The notes under the pieces: model-generated
Databases searched by the model: none
What the model saw: the letters and a program-made list of their open reading frames with translations, nothing else
Told to the model about the DNA's origin: nothing
Origin: Mycobacterium seoulense
GTDB taxonomy: Bacteria; Actinomycetota; Actinomycetes; Mycobacteriales; Mycobacteriaceae
Assembly (NCBI RefSeq): GCF_010731595.1
Contig: NZ_AP022582.1
Location: 1,054,001-1,118,000, forward strand
Direction: 5' to 3'
DNA length: 64,000 nucleotides
Made by a program: the position numbers and the translations under genes
Shown here: one piece after another, positions 63,732 to 64,000 of the stretch
Position numbering within the stretch: position 1 is the stretch's first letter
How the letters are laid out: the number at the start of each line of letters is the position of its first letter

Positions 63732-64000
63732 TGGTCCATTCCATCGAGCTGCTCTTCGACGGCGAGACCGAGTCGACGATCCGTGGGCTCTGGGATGCGC
63801 TGGCGGGCGCCGGGATCCCCAGCCAGGCGCCCGCCGGGCGGCCCCACGTCACGCTCGCGGTGGCCGACCGCATCGCCGAGGACGCCGACGCCGCGCTGCG
63901 GCCGCTGATCCAGCGGCTGCCGCTGGGCTGCGCCGTCGGCGCGTCGCTGCTGCTCGGGCGGTCCAATGCGATCCTGGCCCGGCTCATCGTGCCCTCGGCG
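63731..64000 (+). CDS. 2'-5' RNA ligase-like protein (Rv1571-type), 3' end outside window
   Basis: The first 90 codons are present and open to the window edge. [48 protein letters not shown] matches the start of Rv1571. The HVTL sequence is the first HxT motif of the 2H phosphoesterase fold. The second HxT lies beyond the window. ATG overlaps the bioD stop, so it is part of the bio operon, though its link to biotin is unclear. Confidence 0.85.
   Translation, partial: MVHSIELLFDGETESTIRGLWDALAGAGIPSQAPAGRPHVTLAVADRIAEDADAALRPLIQRLPLGCAVGASLLLGRSNAILARLIVPSA

Overview
The window is GC-rich chromosomal DNA from a slow-growing, non-tuberculous Mycobacterium, probably of the M. avium complex type. 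The basis is gene order and recalled protein similarity, not a database search. The backbone follows the M. tuberculosis order from about Rv1531 to Rv1571: an AhpD-like protein, a nitronate monooxygenase-like protein, the Rv1535-type protein, ileS, dinX, ansA, lspA, an RluD-type pseudouridine synthase, glbN, two SDRs, an Rv1546-type protein, dnaE1, fadD11, plsB1, a Ddn-like protein, ilvA, treZ/treY/treX, an Rv1565c-type acyltransferase, ripD, bioA, bioF, bioD and the start of an Rv1571-type gene.

Region by region. 1-3655: the 3' end of a nonribosomal peptide synthetase (partial C, then A, PCP and thioester reductase). 3.7-9.9 kb: a leaderless nitronate monooxygenase gene, then two RNA-controlled units. 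The first is an M-box riboswitch with an intrinsic terminator and a 26-codon leader ORF ahead of the Rv1535-type gene. The second is a translational T-box ahead of ileS. 10-22 kb: dinX, ansA/lspA/rluD-like, a methyltransferase, glbN, lipid SDRs and dnaE1. 22.4-28.5 kb: a MerR-controlled divergent cluster, then fadD11-plsB1. 44.4-50 kb: MBL hydrolase, Ddn-like protein, ilvA, PAP2 phosphatase and a divergent PNPOx-like/MocR pair. 50.3-56.5 kb: the treX-treY-treZ operon for trehalose from glycogen. 56.5-60.5 kb: cell-envelope acyltransferase, RipD and a membrane protein. 60.6-64 kb: the biotin operon.

The accessory part is a roughly 15.9-kb island between plsB1 and the MBL gene at 44461. It sits where M. 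tuberculosis carries frdABCD, Rv1556 and mmpL6. It is flanked by two copies of the plsB1 3' end, one intact and one remnant, and has no visible integrase or transposase. It carries three large LuxR regulators of the LAL type, five secreted proteins built from a two-cysteine 'VWR' module fused to different C-terminal domains, a stand-alone CAP-like protein, a DUF3558-like lipoprotein with a decayed copy, and a DUF4242-like protein.

Eight transcription units in the island, including the one for the first LuxR regulator, share one promoter design. A box resembling TGTAGGGAAANNCCCTAT starts 40-42 bp before a TANNNT -10 element. I infer a self-contained regulon in which LAL activators bind this box and switch on a set of exported proteins. 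This is the most novel feature of the window.
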